Positions 11,092 through 22,699 of a stretch of 64,000 nucleotides of DNA are shown piece after piece. The first letter of the stretch is position 1, and every line of letters begins with the position of its first letter. The notes under the pieces were generated by a model. That model worked only from the letters and a program-made list of their open reading frames with translations. It was not told the origin of the DNA and ran no database searches. Origin of the DNA: Phytophthora colocasiae (taxonomy: Eukaryota; Oomycota; Peronosporomycetes; Peronosporales; Peronosporaceae); NCBI GenBank assembly GCA_018806915.1, contig JAGKQI010000002.1, positions 34,096-98,095 on the forward strand, written 5' to 3'. The position numbers and the translations under genes were made by a program.

Positions 11092-11238
11092 TAGTCAACT
11101 CCAGAGTCATTGGAGTCTTGAGCTCTGGCCAGCAAATGGGAAAATGTCCCCAGATTTCATCATGCAACTCAGTATCATGTTACAATTTCTTGAATAAGAA
11201 AACAATTTGTGTTCTAAGCTTACCAAGAAAGTGTAGCA

Positions 11239-12126
11239 ATGCTGTGGTGGAGTCAACTTGGCCGGAGCGATGGGGCCCGCTATAACCGTCAGTTTTTGTT
11301 GTCGTCCTTCCGAACCGCATTGGTATTTGTTCATAAATTTCATGCAAATGGAACCAGAACATTTACTTACTCTCGTTTTTGGTCTTAGGTAGCAGTGATT
11401 GCTTCTGGGTGGGAGTTCACAGCTGAGATAACTCGCTTTGGTGGCTTTGGTCGCGCAGTGGTGGCTATTTTCCCTCACGTAGCGTTGCTCACTGTCATCG
11501 TATCCCTTTTCATGCCAGTTATCAGTCTACGAATCCGCAGACAAGTACTTGTAGATGACTTTACAATTTTGACTCTCGGTTGACACTAAGTTTTTCTTAC
11601 GTTGATGCGTCAGATCGTTGCCGTCACAGTGCTGCTAGTTCCAATGACTTTCGTTGCTGTGATTCATTCGGGCCTTCGAATCAGCATTGGTTTATGCTGC
11701 TGCAGTCGGTCGTTCTGGTAAGATAGACAATTAATTACCTTGTGTCGTCCTGGTGGAAAGTTAATTAATATCTACGACAGCCCAGTCACGTTTCCGAGTG
11801 GTTTGGAGCCTGACCCTGTAGCGTGCGGTCTCGTCGTGAAGAACTGGTACGATTTCTGAGTTTTTAGTTTCATTTCTGTCTTTACCATTTTTTATACGAC
11901 TTTGATAACAGCTACATGGCATTCATCCGCAAGATCGCTCATTTTTACGGCACAGCAAGTTTAATTCCAGCACTGGTAGGTTGGTGCAACATCACGATGT
12001 AGGCTTTTATTGATTTTGTTTATCCTCCAGACTGGTGTCATTTTTACTGTTTTGGCCCAGTCTCCCCGTCAAACTGCTGGACGAAAACATTGTTTGGATT
12101 TCCTAGCCAAAACACGCATGGCATAA
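11239..12126 (+). CDS. six-exon gene for a small multi-pass membrane protein
   Basis: Exons 11239-11322, 11389-11544, 11614-11717, 11781-11846, 11912-11975 and 12031-12126. The five introns (66, 69, 63, 65, 55 nt) all start GT and end AG, several with GTAAGA/GTAGGT-type donors, and every phase agrees, giving 189 residues. Hydrophobic helices lie near residues 50-75, 81-105 and 146-163. A cysteine-bearing loop (CPVTFPSGLEPDPVACGLVV) and a CCC cluster suggest disulphides or palmitoylation, loosely like a tetraspanin, but no family motif is certain. The start is uncertain: a possible acceptor CTAAG at 11219 could bring in further 5' exons. It is divergent from the ankyrin pseudogene, 128 bp away. 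Confidence 0.55.
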
Positions 12127-12150
12127 GCAGCTATTATACTACTTCGAGCA

Positions 12151-12186
12151 GAGGAAAGTAAGAACTGCGAGGAAAGTAAGAACTGA
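12151..12186. repeat. two tandem 18-bp units
   Basis: GAGGAAAGTAAGAACTGC is followed directly by the same unit with a last-base change. It lies just downstream of the six-exon gene. Confidence 0.9.
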
Positions 12187-12326
12187 GACTTCATTCAAAA
12201 TATATCGACGTGGGTTACAATTGATGTTTACACTGCATTTATGTAGTTGTAGAGTTCGAAAGCCAAGCAAATGAAAAGCTAAAATCTGCACCTGCAACGT
12301 CACGTGTGAGAATTCAAGACCAACAG

Positions 12327-14013
12327 TCAGTTTACCTTTCGTACTGTACCATTATGCTCCAGTGAATTCTGGATCGTGTAACATATCCATAGAAACAAGT
12401 TCGATTGAACCATTCGCCAACTGCGATCTAACACGAAAGACAACAGATGAAGCACCGATATGCGCAACATGCGCTGAATCACACAACCAATTACCACCAG
12501 TGAGAGCAGCTCCACGAATCCATACGCCACAATCATACCAAGGTTGTTAGTCAGCATTTCGTGGTCGATCGACTTGAGCTGTGGGTAATAAGCTGAGTTG
12601 GGTAAGAAAAAGATAGCGGCTGTGTAAATTCCTAACAAAATGAAAGAATGAAAGCAATTAGTAAGGTAACAGACCCAAAGAGCATACCGTTGCCGTACTG
12701 TAGATGAAGGGAACAACGACTTCTGTGTATTCCACCAAAATGACAAATTCAGTTGTAAAAAGCACCCTCGCACTCCGTTCAAGAAACCATTGCCGCTCTT
12801 TGTGTGAGAAAATATCTTTGAGAGGCTTCCCGGGAGCTCTGAGCTCCAAAGACGTTGGCTTTATCAAAGGTTCGGCTGTAGGAATCAACAATTGTGGCGG
12901 GTCTACTGGAAGAATTTGCCGATTTTTGGATATGGATTCCAACGAACGGAAATTGAGCATGCTAGGCCCACGTGTAGTCCTCTTCACACTTGAACGACGC
13001 AATACAATGCGCTCTCTAGCCTTTGGATCCTCTCCAACAATTAGAAGAGCAAGTTGGATGAAACTTGCAGACTCCAGAGTGTGTCCGGGAGGGATCTTGC
13101 GCCGCAGAAAAGAAATTGTCGTCATAAAGTGCACAATATCCGAGATCGAAATCAATCCAAGGGCAACATCCAACATAATCATTTGCAGCATCGTCGCGAT
13201 CGACTGCGAATTTTCCATGGAGCTTGAAACGTACAGAGCGTTGAAGACGTCGACGTTAAAAATCATAATTTGAGGCATTAGATCGTACTTGTCGCCAAGA
13301 CAATAGCAAATCAAGTTTCTCGCTACGATTTTGATGATCGTAAGCAACATCACGTAAAATTTCTGGTATCTTGGCTGTATACGAGTAAAGCCGTACAAAT
13401 AGGTCGGGTAAACAAACGTCAGCAGAACTTGACAGATCAGCACAACGATGGATCTCATTAAGTCCTTGAAGAGCAGCGGGTCGTGTTTTAAAATGCGACC
13501 GTAAGAGAACCAAAAGCATGCGACCAGAACCACAAACCAGGCGTTGATTCCTATCACTAAGGAGAATGGCAACGGAAAGCCAACGACACTTGACATGCCG
13601 ATCATAAAAACGACAGCCGCTGCACTGGCGATCATTGGCATGACAAGGATTTGTCTGGACGTGACGTTTAAACCAGGTACAGCAACTCGGAATTGCTCAA
13701 GAATTACACGCGTCATAAGAGCAATAGTGAGGAAATCTCGCATCCAAAACAGGCAATTGGCCCTGGAGCCTTCTTTTGGCGATGCAAGAGGAGCACAGTC
13801 AATTAAAATGAGGACCACCAGACATGGAAACGGAGACACCACACAGACGAAAAGGGCCCACCACGTTGGGGTTGTTTGACTGTACAGCGCCAGATCGTAT
13901 ATCCTCTCGGAGGAGTAGAATCCACGAAGTTCCGGCTGAAACGCAGACGATACCTTGCGTAGTCGCCACCAGCAATCACGAGCCTTTCCTCTCAAGACGT
14001 CGGCCACTGTCAT
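12327..14013 (-). CDS. large multi-pass membrane protein of an oomycete-type family, two exons
   Basis: Start ATG 14013. Exon 1 is 14013-12699 and exon 2 is 12631-12327. The intron of 67 nt (donor GTACGG, acceptor TTAG) is the only combination I found that keeps phase and joins VVPFIY to IYTAAIFFLPNSAYYPQLK. The protein has about 539 residues and starts with a cytosolic segment containing FYSSERIYDLALYS. Several hydrophobic helices follow at roughly residues 50-75, 90-105, 125-170, 190-215 and 265-300. A long polar segment (300-415) is followed by more helices to the C-terminus. It resembles large families of uncharacterised oomycete transmembrane proteins; the function is unknown to me. Confidence 0.75.
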
Positions 14014-14514
14014 TGTCCGACCGAAATCAAGTAGCGCTCGATCTCCTAAAATACTTCTGTGAGGTGCAAGATATTATCTCACATACGAACACGTTTTAGG
14101 ATTCATGACCCTGCCAACAATACAATAGCTTCATATTTTGCAACGAAAGACGTGGCCCATAGCAACACTACAGAGTAATGCTAGCCTCAGGTTGTGCGAG
14201 AGCAATCTTCGTTCAGGACTTACGCCCCAGCTCATCCTTTTTTCATGCTCGACTTTTGCTCGTCATGCGAGCTAACGCAATGTCTTCAAGTTGAAGTCTA
14301 GCGATTGTAAAAACGACCGCATTAGACAGGGTATGTACTTATACAACTTTTAAACATAGAAAAACAAAATAGAATATCACGGTACTATCCCGGTATACGA
14401 AAATAGAGGTTAAAACATACCTTAACTCGTTCGACTAAGTGCGGTTGAAGTCTCGTAGAACGAATGTGCCATTCCTCTATCTCCCGCATAACCAAGAGAT
14501 CAATTCTTCTGCCA
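14014..14514. other. shared promoter interval between divergent genes
   Basis: About 500 bp between the starts of the membrane-protein gene (minus) and the ankyrin-type gene (plus). I see no ORF, RNA or repeat. Both promoters presumably lie here. Confidence 0.5.
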
Positions 14515-16401
14515 ATGAATTCGCCATTACTATGCATCGATTTGGTCCTAAATAACCAGCAAAATGCTGCTGCACTGCAGGAATTAGGCTCCGTCATTGC
14601 TGACTTCCTGGGCCCGGACTGCAACTTGTCACTTCATGACGCCTGCCATTTCGGGTCTCTCAAGCTATTGGACTGGATCTGGCGCATTAGCCGCTTTTGC
14701 GGTGAGCCCAGAGCTTCCAATTGGTCCATCTCGACGTATTTGCAGTCCAACCGCCACTTCTACGAGTGGCAGTTCTCCGAGTCTTTGGAGGTCGCTGCAT
14801 CTCGAGGAGATCTGGAAATTGTCAAGTGGCTCTTGGAGCACTTCAAGAACTGCGAAGTGACTGTGGAAGTCGTTGAAACTGCAGCCAAGAACGGGCAATT
14901 ACAAATATTGCAGTTCCTGAAGGAGAACGAGAGAACTTCGACTCATGCGGTGCATTGGGGAGGGCGAAGTCTATGGGAAGCAGTGAAGAACGGACACTCG
15001 GAGGCTGCTCACTGGTTGTTTCAACAAACAACAAATGGATACGGGGAAACTCAGGTGACGAATGCTATTAGGACGGCTTTATGCGTGGGTGACGTGAAGA
15101 CGGCCGAGTTTCTACTACCACAAGGCAAGTGTATCCTTGACTACGCTGAATTCTGCTCCAACCCTGGTATCATCGAGTGGAAATTGGATTGTGGATATTT
15201 CAAACGCGATGTGTTTAGTGCTGGGGTGGCTATTAAGGATTTATTTCCCTCTGGACGCTTAGATTTGATGCAGGGGATTGCAGAACAGCACGAACCTCCC
15301 CCTGACAACTCAGATTGGCCGACGGATTGGCGTACCGCAATGGTTTTAGCTTGTGTGCACGGCGATCGTTCAATTTTACAGTGGTTGATGGATCATCCGG
15401 GTGGACGTTGGAAACTGCAAGGCGACGACATACTCTTATCCGAACTCGTATTTAGTGCTGCGTACAATGGTAACATCGCAGTGATGGAGTTTCTCTACGA
15501 CCGTGGAGCAATCGACAAAATTCGAGACGCTATGGTGCACGCTATTCGAGAAAACCATTTGGATATGGTGAAGTGGCTGATCAAGCATTTTCCTGAATCA
15601 GAGCGAATTCCAGACTATTGTGTGATGGATGAAGCTGCAAGATATGGACGTTTGGAAATGCTCCAATACTTCCAAGAGCTAGACGACTTTGTGGTTCCAG
15701 GGTATTCACGTTCAGTGACATCACTACATCGAAAAAGAGCTCGGAGTTCGAGTGGAGACAAGTTCATAACTCAAATGTTCGTACCAGTCTCTGATGACTA
15801 TCTCAAGGTGCATCCGACACTGGGTAGAAATCGTTCTGAGTGGCTTCCAACGGATCCCATGGACGATGCCGCCGCTAACGGACACCTTGAAGTGGTGAAA
15901 TGGCTGCACTTCAATCGCTCAGAAGGCTGCACTACAGCTGCGATGGATTGTGCTGCTGCTAATGGCCACTTGGAGGTAGTGACTTGGCTTCACACTCATC
16001 GATTGGAGGGATGCACAAACAAGGCGATGGATGGAGCTGCTGAGAACGGACACTTGGACGTGATCCAGTGGCTGTACAAGAATCGCTTCGAAGGTTGCAC
16101 AGTGAAGGCGATTGAAAGAGCTATGAGCAACAATCACTTGCGAGTTGCAGTCTGGCTACACATTCACTATCCGGCACTTCATCCTTTACATCTCAATCTT
16201 AGCAATCACTCGAACGGCGTCTTCGAACGGATGTTGTTCCAGTTTTCCCACTTCAGCAACAGCTTCAATTCCAAAATTGTGGAATACATGAAGGAGACTC
16301 TGCTAAACGCCAGGACCAAGTCGAACCACAAACATATCAATGACTGGCTGCAAGAAACATTTCCAACTGCTTCTGGAACTCGCGAGTGGCCTGAATGGTG
16401 A
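14515..16401 (+). CDS. ankyrin-type repeat protein, intact
   Basis: 628 residues from ATG 14515. An in-frame ATG at 14464 would add 17 residues, but the pseudogene paralogue begins at the position equivalent to 14515. The N-terminal part (IADFLGPDCNLSLHDACHFG) leads into degenerate 30-33 residue repeats whose signature is AA.NGHLEVVKWLH; near-perfect repeats occur around residues 452-560 (MDDAAANGHLEVVKWLHFN, MDCAAANGHLEVVTWLHTH, MDGAAENGHLDVIQWLYKN). Such proteins form very large families in oomycetes and are thought to be protein-interaction scaffolds. No signal peptide or membrane helix is visible. Confidence 0.88.
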   Translation: MNSPLLCIDLVLNNQQNAAALQELGSVIADFLGPDCNLSLHDACHFGSLKLLDWIWRISRFCGEPRASNWSISTYLQSNRHFYEWQFSESLEVAASRGDLEIVKWLLEHFKNCEVTVEVVETAAKNGQLQILQFLKENERTSTHAVHWGGRSLWEAVKNGHSEAAHWLFQQTTNGYGETQVTNAIRTALCVGDVKTAEFLLPQGKCILDYAEFCSNPGIIEWKLDCGYFKRDVFSAGVAIKDLFPSGRLDLMQGIAEQHEPPPDNSDWPTDWRTAMVLACVHGDRSILQWLMDHPGGRWKLQGDDILLSELVFSAAYNGNIAVMEFLYDRGAIDKIRDAMVHAIRENHLDMVKWLIKHFPESERIPDYCVMDEAARYGRLEMLQYFQELDDFVVPGYSRSVTSLHRKRARSSSGDKFITQMFVPVSDDYLKVHPTLGRNRSEWLPTDPMDDAAANGHLEVVKWLHFNRSEGCTTAAMDCAAANGHLEVVTWLHTHRLEGCTNKAMDGAAENGHLDVIQWLYKNRFEGCTVKAIERAMSNNHLRVAVWLHIHYPALHPLHLNLSNHSNGVFERMLFQFSHFSNSFNSKIVEYMKETLLNARTKSNHKHINDWLQETFPTASGTREWPEW

Positions 16402-16663
16402 CGTGATCCGGTATACCAGTAACTTGAAGTGACATTACTTTGTACGATCATCAAAACTCTTAAAAACGAAATACAGTTGTACAGTATTTTAATTAGCCTA
16501 ATAAAAACAAGATATACTATCAACCCATACATGTTCTTCAACTGTTCTTTTGAACGTCCTCGACTCCTGTCTGTCATTCATCGATACACCGTCGGACGAT
16601 GTCTGCATCACCTTCCTTCGTTGCTACTGAAGTACGGCACTTCCATCCACACCACCACCACCT
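16402..16663. other. intergenic, no gene seen
   Basis: 262 bp between the ankyrin-type stop and the broken Helitron helicase. The helicase reading does not resume here, so its C-terminal motifs and the Helitron 3' end are missing or unrecognised. Confidence 0.5.
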
Positions 16664-19600
16664 TCAGTTAGAGAGGTACTCTTTTGTTTCTCCTGATAGA
16701 CGTTCCAAGACCATGTCGTTAATTCGCCTCACACTTGCGTTCGTTGGTGCTAAGATGACTTGTTCAACGAAGTAGTCATCCGGGAGATTGTCGTCACCAA
16801 CACCAGGATACACTGCACCAATAAGCGCATTGACATTGCGCTTTCGCCTATTCTCATCAGGATCATCCATATCTCGATCAGCAGATGTTTCCGTTGGCGG
16901 TATAAGATTGAAGTTTGGAGGTGCTTCCATGTTGTCGTACTCTTTGGTTTCTTCGTCATCCCATCGATCATCCCTTCGTGTGCCTGATATAATGCACATG
17001 TCGTGTGGAAGACAGATATCATTCTCACTGATATCGGAGTTAACTGGATATCGACCCTCCCCAATCTGAAGCAAGAAGACGGAAAACTCTGCCAATTTAG
17101 CGGCGCTTGCTGGGTCCGGAGCCGTCTGAACACGCATATTCTCAGTCAGACGCACTTGCCGTAAATGACTCCACAGTTCAGAAGACTTGAAGCAAGCCTC
17201 CAGCGTTTCTGCCTGAGTAGCATCCTTCAAGACAGGCAGGATCTGTCGATGGTCACCACTGAAACCCATGACCTTGCCTCCGAATGGCTCCAACTCGTTC
17301 TTCATAATATCCCAGAACGACCGATCCACAGCTTCGAAACACCCTCGATGCATCATAGGAGCTTCGTCCCAGATGCCTTGCGGATCCGTTCTGCCTTCTG
17401 GCTTTGCCAAGACAGACTACATGTCGAAAATTCGGACAGTTTAATCGGGATCCGAAATGTAGAATGTGCCGTGTATTCTCCTGTCAACAACCTCGCTGCG
17501 ATTCCACTGGAAACCACTGCTACCTTTCTCTGTAGACGCACATGAGCAAGTATTTGTTCCAGCAAGAAGGATTTACCAGTTCCACCCGGGCCGTCCACCA
17601 AGAACAGCTTCTGTCCACCGACTGGGTGGTTTACAGCTTTGATGACTTGGTCAAAAATGTCTTTCGGGTTCTGGTTCATCTGATCCGCAAGCGTCGCAGT
17701 TCTCTCAAGGTTGTCCGATTCGTACGCTGCTACCTTCTGTGCAACGATATCCAAAGGATTCTCAGACTGACGCACGACTTCGCCAGAAACGTCGCTGTAA
17801 GTTTCAAGCCCAGGAAGTCCATACATACCCAGCGTTTTTCCGTTCGAAATCAGATAGTCTGCCAGCCACATCAGGCACTTATACTCAGCCATGCGCCAGC
17901 TGACTTCCTCGTCACGGTCAATGTTGTTTTGTGCGTCTCTTTCCTGGATGGATCTGAAAAAGTCTTCAGACAAATCCTTCTTAAACCGATCCCACAGAGC
18001 AGAAGCATGGTCGGGTAGCGAGTAAACCAAAATGATTCGCAAAACTTGGCGCAAAGCGTATGGCATCTTAAACGAAACTGCCTCTGCTAAGCATTCTTCC
18101 CACTCTTGATCATTCTCCAAGTACCCAGCAGCTAGTGCTGCGTCGTGAAAGGTATCATAAACTACTCCATTCTCTGTGCGAATATCTTCGAATGATTGGG
18201 GTGATCGCCGATGGCACAGTAGAAGTCTAAGGTAAAACCGCTCTGGGTCTTGTACCGAGACGTGCACCAATCTACCCAGCGAAGCAACGTATCTTCTGTG
18301 CGATACCCAATACTTTAAACGATCATCCCATCTGTACTTCACCGGCACATCCTTGTACAACAAATCAGCGGTCCCTTCTGGGTCTTGCATACACAGGTTG
18401 AAAAACGCCAGTCAATTTCGTTCGATCTCCTCGCCGGACCAAATTCTGAAGCTGTAGAGTCGTTGCATGATATCGATACGTGACCAGACTTATTCCTTCC
18501 AGGTGGATAGGAAGATTCACAACGGAATGTGATGAACCTTGTGTGGGAAATCCGAACAGCCGCATGCAAGCCTCTACCGGAGAAATATAGCGATCCAGTA
18601 AGTACTGGAGAATCTCGTTCGCCTGAATTTCCTCTCCTTCAATAGTGATCGTCGTCATATCCGAACCCTTGTAGACGTACTTGTAGATGTACTTCACTGC
18701 ATTGTTTGTAGCACATACTTCTACGTTGATATGACAGTCATATTTCTGCGATAGGAATGGTTATAAGGTACGACCCACTGGTTGATCTTTGCGTTATCCC
18801 ACACCTTCCCCTTGTGCCTCTGAAATCCTTCAGGTCGACGACGTCTCTTGTACGTAGGATACTTATCCTCAGCCAATATCGTTTCTTCTGCGAACTGTTT
18901 GGGGAATTTCTTGGAGCATTTACTGTTCTTCATGCAGGGACAGTTGGGGTTTTGTTGCCCACAGGGACCGTGCAACATATTTGAAATGACGGTTTCATAG
19001 AGCTCAGAGTGTGTCTCTTTGTCTGGTAGCTCGGCTGACGTCAACCGGTCGACATCATCCGCCGTTGCGGGCTTGTCTTCCGGTCGCATAATCAGCAGGA
19101 TATGGGCGTGTGGTAGACCACGTTTTCGGTATATTCCACCACGTGAACCCTGGCAGCTACAATAACCAGCAGGCCTTCGTCGAGGTCCTTGTTGAGGGCC
19201 TTCAGCTTCTGCATGAACCCACGCGCAACAATGTCCGGTCGATCAGATGCCTTCTCTTCAGGTCTAAGCTTTTCCTTGATTTCAGGCCAGTTCGGGTTAC
19301 ACGTCATGGTGATGAACAGATTGGGTGCACCGTCTCCTGAACTATAGCCATGGCATCCAGGAAGCGCTGGTACATGTAGCGCGTCCCTCCCGTAAAGGTT
19401 GGAGGTATAATAACCTTGCGGCCGATGTTTTCTGCTTCAGGTTCAGCTGGGTCTACCCCTGTGTCCCGTGGCTGTCGTGTAGTAGCCGTAGACCTACGTT
19501 GTGCCACTTCCTCATTTGCAGCCACTCTGTGTACATCGACAGATTTGTTCCGCAGGGCATCTGTGAGACCTTGCAGTGTTTCGAATCTGTACTGAAATTA

Positions 19601-21460
19601 GTTCTTTTCTATGAACCTCAGGCGTTCTTGCTCACATTTGGCCCATTGGTCCACACAATACTGCTGGATCAGACAGCCTCCTCGGAGAATGAGAGAATTG
19701 CTCGCAGTCCGGTCATGAAGAACATACGATTCGTACTCTTGGAGTGACATCGTCAGTGGTTTACCGTTACGGTCCACGTGGTCGCCCACATATGGAAGAT
19801 CATATGTCCATCCTGGCTCTCCGTACGGAAACAGTAGAGGGTATTGAAGTGGATCGTAGCACTCACTCGTTTCATAAATTTGTTGGAAGCCTCCCTGACG
19901 GGTGTTCAGAATGATATCTCTGTGCTCGGCCGCAGCTCGATCAATAATGATAGCTGCCACTTCGGATGCAGTGGGTACGTTGTGGGTACCCGGATTTGTG
20001 TTCCGCGCCACGTGCAATCGAAGTCGGAGGTCCTCATCACGAGGGAGAAACTCATTGAGACGCAGTGCAGGGTTATCACCAGGGCTTGCTTCACCAGCAG
20101 CTAATTGCCGTGCGAACTGCTCCACGGCTGCTTAATACGCCGGTCCAGCACGATCAATCAACAGTGTGCGAGCGTTTAGAAACTGTTGCGTGTACCCGTT
20201 GTGGGCAGTCATCACCTGATCGATTTTTCCAAGTATGACCGGGTCCAATCCATCTGTCATCCCCATCCGGCTTGCTACGCGTGCTTCCATATCCGGATCA
20301 TTAATGTATACTTGCGCAAACATCGGTCATCGGTTCGGTGGTGGTAGCAATGCTCCCATGCGATGGCAAACGGAACCCTGTACGCGGAAGATGTATACAT
20401 CTCTTCGAGTTACCCTTTCATCGACGTTAAGAGAGCGGATACGTGAGGATCCCATTGATGTGAACGCGAAGACGTTGTTGTATGCGCGGATCGACTGCTT
20501 AAATCTCGGGTTACCAAATAGTGTGTTAAGTTCAGCTGGAGCTTCGCGAGGGGGAGGAACATCCACCAATCCCTTACGACAACAACTTCCTTCGGTTTCA
20601 TCAGGAAATTTCCAAGCGTTACAGTGCTGACACACTCGTTCGTGCTCCGGGGTATCGTCCGTGTACCAGGAAAAATAATGGCGACCGCCAGGAATGATAG
20701 CGAGATCATCTCTTCGTAGTACGCAAGCCCTTTTTGGTACTTCGTGACCGGCGTAGAAATCGTTCTCCCTCTCTTCGTTCATCAAAATCTTCCTCTCTTC
20801 GTTCATCAAAATCTTCCTCTATCATAGTCGCTCTTGTCGCTCGTCGAGCGGTGGCGCCTTCATCTCGTCGCTGTTCTTGTCGCTCGCTCGAAAGATCGTT
20901 CCTTTGGGTGCTATGGCAAACGTGGTTCAATTCGCGTAATTCTCCCAATTCACCGGGATCCATTAGCGCTCGCCGAGCTCTCGCACGTTCGGCATCTTGT
21001 CGCCGATCTCGATCTTTTTGCGACTCCGATCAGTTAGCCCTGGCCCGACGTTTCCTCTCCGCATCTGCTGCACGAACGCGAGCTAATTGAGACGGTGTCA
21101 TATTGGCTCGGGAACGCCTGGCCGTTGGCCTGCGTCGTGACTCTGGTTCATTATTTATTGCAGGTCCTATGCCTACGGCAAATTCAGAGTTGGCAGGTCG
21201 TGGAGGTTCTGCGACAGCGGTTGAAGTACTTGGCACCGTCGCATTTTGTTCCGACCCGACTGCAACGCGTTGACAACGGCCGGAATGGAGTCTGCATTCT
21301 CCTGTTCTCTCGTTTCAGACTGCTGCTTTCTAAACCGGATCAAAGCTGCACTGAGGTTCTTCATCCGTCGTCGCTTTGCAGCAGGTTCTTCGTGACCTTC
21401 TGGCGCACCATAGGCTGCTTTGATTTCTTCTTCGCTTCCATACTTGCGCTTTCTCGCCAT
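16664..21460 (-). pseudogene. Helitron Rep/helicase, decayed
   Basis: Fragments in the right order on the minus strand. The N-terminus (ATG 21460, MARKRKYGSEEEIKAAYG) is basic; an arginine-rich region follows (21236-20706), then Helitron_like_N (20809-19598), the rolling-circle Rep nuclease (19525-18365) and a Pif1-type helicase (18390-16664). The Rep HUH motif (LPHAHILLIM, codons at about 19093-19116) is legible only after a one-base frame change; the Rep tyrosine region is KYIYKYVYKG. Walker A is GPGGTGKSF, motif II is WDEAP and motif III is GFSGDHRQILP. The last third of the helicase is absent. At least eight frame changes or stops occur. Terminal TC / CTRR plus hairpin ends were not located. 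Confidence 0.88.
20769..20816. repeat. two tandem 24-bp units inside the Helitron gene
   Basis: Two copies of a 24-bp unit beginning CTCTCTTCGTTCATC; on the minus strand they encode two copies of EEDFDERR within the charged N-terminal region. Confidence 0.9.
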
Positions 21461-21484
21461 TGTTTCTACAAACACTAACCACAA

Positions 21485-22699
21485 ACTTACGTTAGTCTAC
21501 ACTCTTACTTTCTTCCTTGGCGCTTGTTCTGGTGCTGGAAAAAAACGTGCGGTAAGCGGTTCCAGATGCCGTAGCAAAAAGATTTCCTTTACCGAAGTAA
21601 AAGGCCTCCGTTCACCGCTAAACAAAAGGTAAGCCATAAACCCTCAAGTCACTGTCCCCAATGACTCGGCAGGTCCGCGACCATGCCATGTGGCCGTCCG
21701 CACGCGCCCTGTCGCGGTCTCGGAAGCACAGGACTGGGGTCACCCCCAAAACCAACGTGCCGGTCCCATACACGACCACTCTCCGAGGATAAGGCAGGCG
21801 GCCCGGCAAAGCCGGGTCTTCTCGCCACATGGATCTGCATCAGCGCCTCGGCGGGGTATGAGACATGCTGCTGGCGGGCAAACATGGGCACCTCAGGGTC
21901 GCGGCTCCGGAGAGCAAAGGTGCGACAGGACTAAACCTTAGTACGTGCAACGGGGTCCAGCTGCAACCTCCTTATCGCCCTCGTGTCCTGGAATAGTGCC
22001 TTCGGGGGTAGAAATCCCCGCCTCGGAAAGACACGTTTTGCCAGAGAGGAACGAAACAGTGACTCTACTGTAACGCTTGCTTCGAGAGGGTCGTCCTGGC
22101 AAATCTGGGCAGGGAATGGGCTCCTCTGGGGGCTGGCTAGGCCTCATCAGTATGGCAGTCTTTGGATACCCATCCCTCCGTGCAGTGGTGGATATCTCAC
22201 CCAATGCACGGCTCCGGTTTCCCTCTCTAACGCGCACAGTAAGTCTTGGTCGCCCCAGAAGGTACCAGTTCTCCCAACAGGCGGAACTCCCGAAGCCGTA
22301 AAGACTTTATTAATACTTTAATATGCTATGTGGCTACACCTACCTACCTTCTCTGCGGCGCTCGCTTCCTCCTCGCTGCTCTAGAGCCCGCGCCGTTCGC
22401 GCTCCTAGTGTCGTCGACGGCGTCGATTTTGAAATGGCGAAGTTGAAATTCATTTAAATTCGATTAAGTTCGAGAACGTTCCAGATAAGTCCGAATAATT
22501 ATGCGGACAGTGCTACTTTTGTAATGCATTGCCGCCTCAGTATGTTGTCGCTACGGTGCGTTGTCGCCACGGTGCGTTGTTATCGGCGTGAGCATGCCAT
22601 CGATCTGCTTGCAACTGTGGTGATGTAGTGAGTGCACTTGGACTCGCCTTCGGCCTTGCCCAGAATGTTGCCGCACCATCGCACGTTCCATCGTCTCCT
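21485..22699. other. GC-rich non-coding segment with stem-loops
   Basis: No protein-like frame. The part from ~21620 to 22300 is GC-rich with local inverted repeats, e.g. GGCCCGGCAAAGCCGGG near 21800 and a CGTGTC...GACACG pair around a GGGG/CCCC hairpin near 21985-22045. It could be a Helitron 5' region, a SINE/UTR or an ncRNA. It did not match any rRNA, tRNA or snRNA I could recognise. Confidence 0.35.

Larger units (their letters stand above)
7902..11110 (-). pseudogene. ankyrin-type repeat protein, broken and split by a transposon
   Basis: Paralogue of the intact gene at 14515-16401. Matching blocks run in order on the minus strand: N-terminus at 11110-11094, continuing 9549-9185 (STSLHHLGLVISSFLG against LQELGSVIADFLG), then 9201-8950 (MHWGGNSILLAIEHK against VHWGGRSLWEAVKNG), 8907-8554, 8597-8409, 8466-8176 (GYLAVVQWLHEVR) and the C-terminus to 7902 (ISCWLKEKFSES). 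At least four frame changes separate the blocks. The 1,540-bp mariner-type element sits at a TA; removing it and one TA copy rejoins the first codons from ATG 11110 in frame. The family is a large oomycete class of degenerate ankyrin proteins of unknown function. Confidence 0.85.

Noticed and set aside
16402..16663. Helitron 3' terminus (CTRR with hairpin)
   Set aside because: No convincing hairpin followed by CTRR next to an A/T insertion site could be recognised.
21620..22310. rRNA or snRNA gene in the GC-rich segment
   Set aside because: No recognisable conserved rRNA or snRNA core sequence on either strand.
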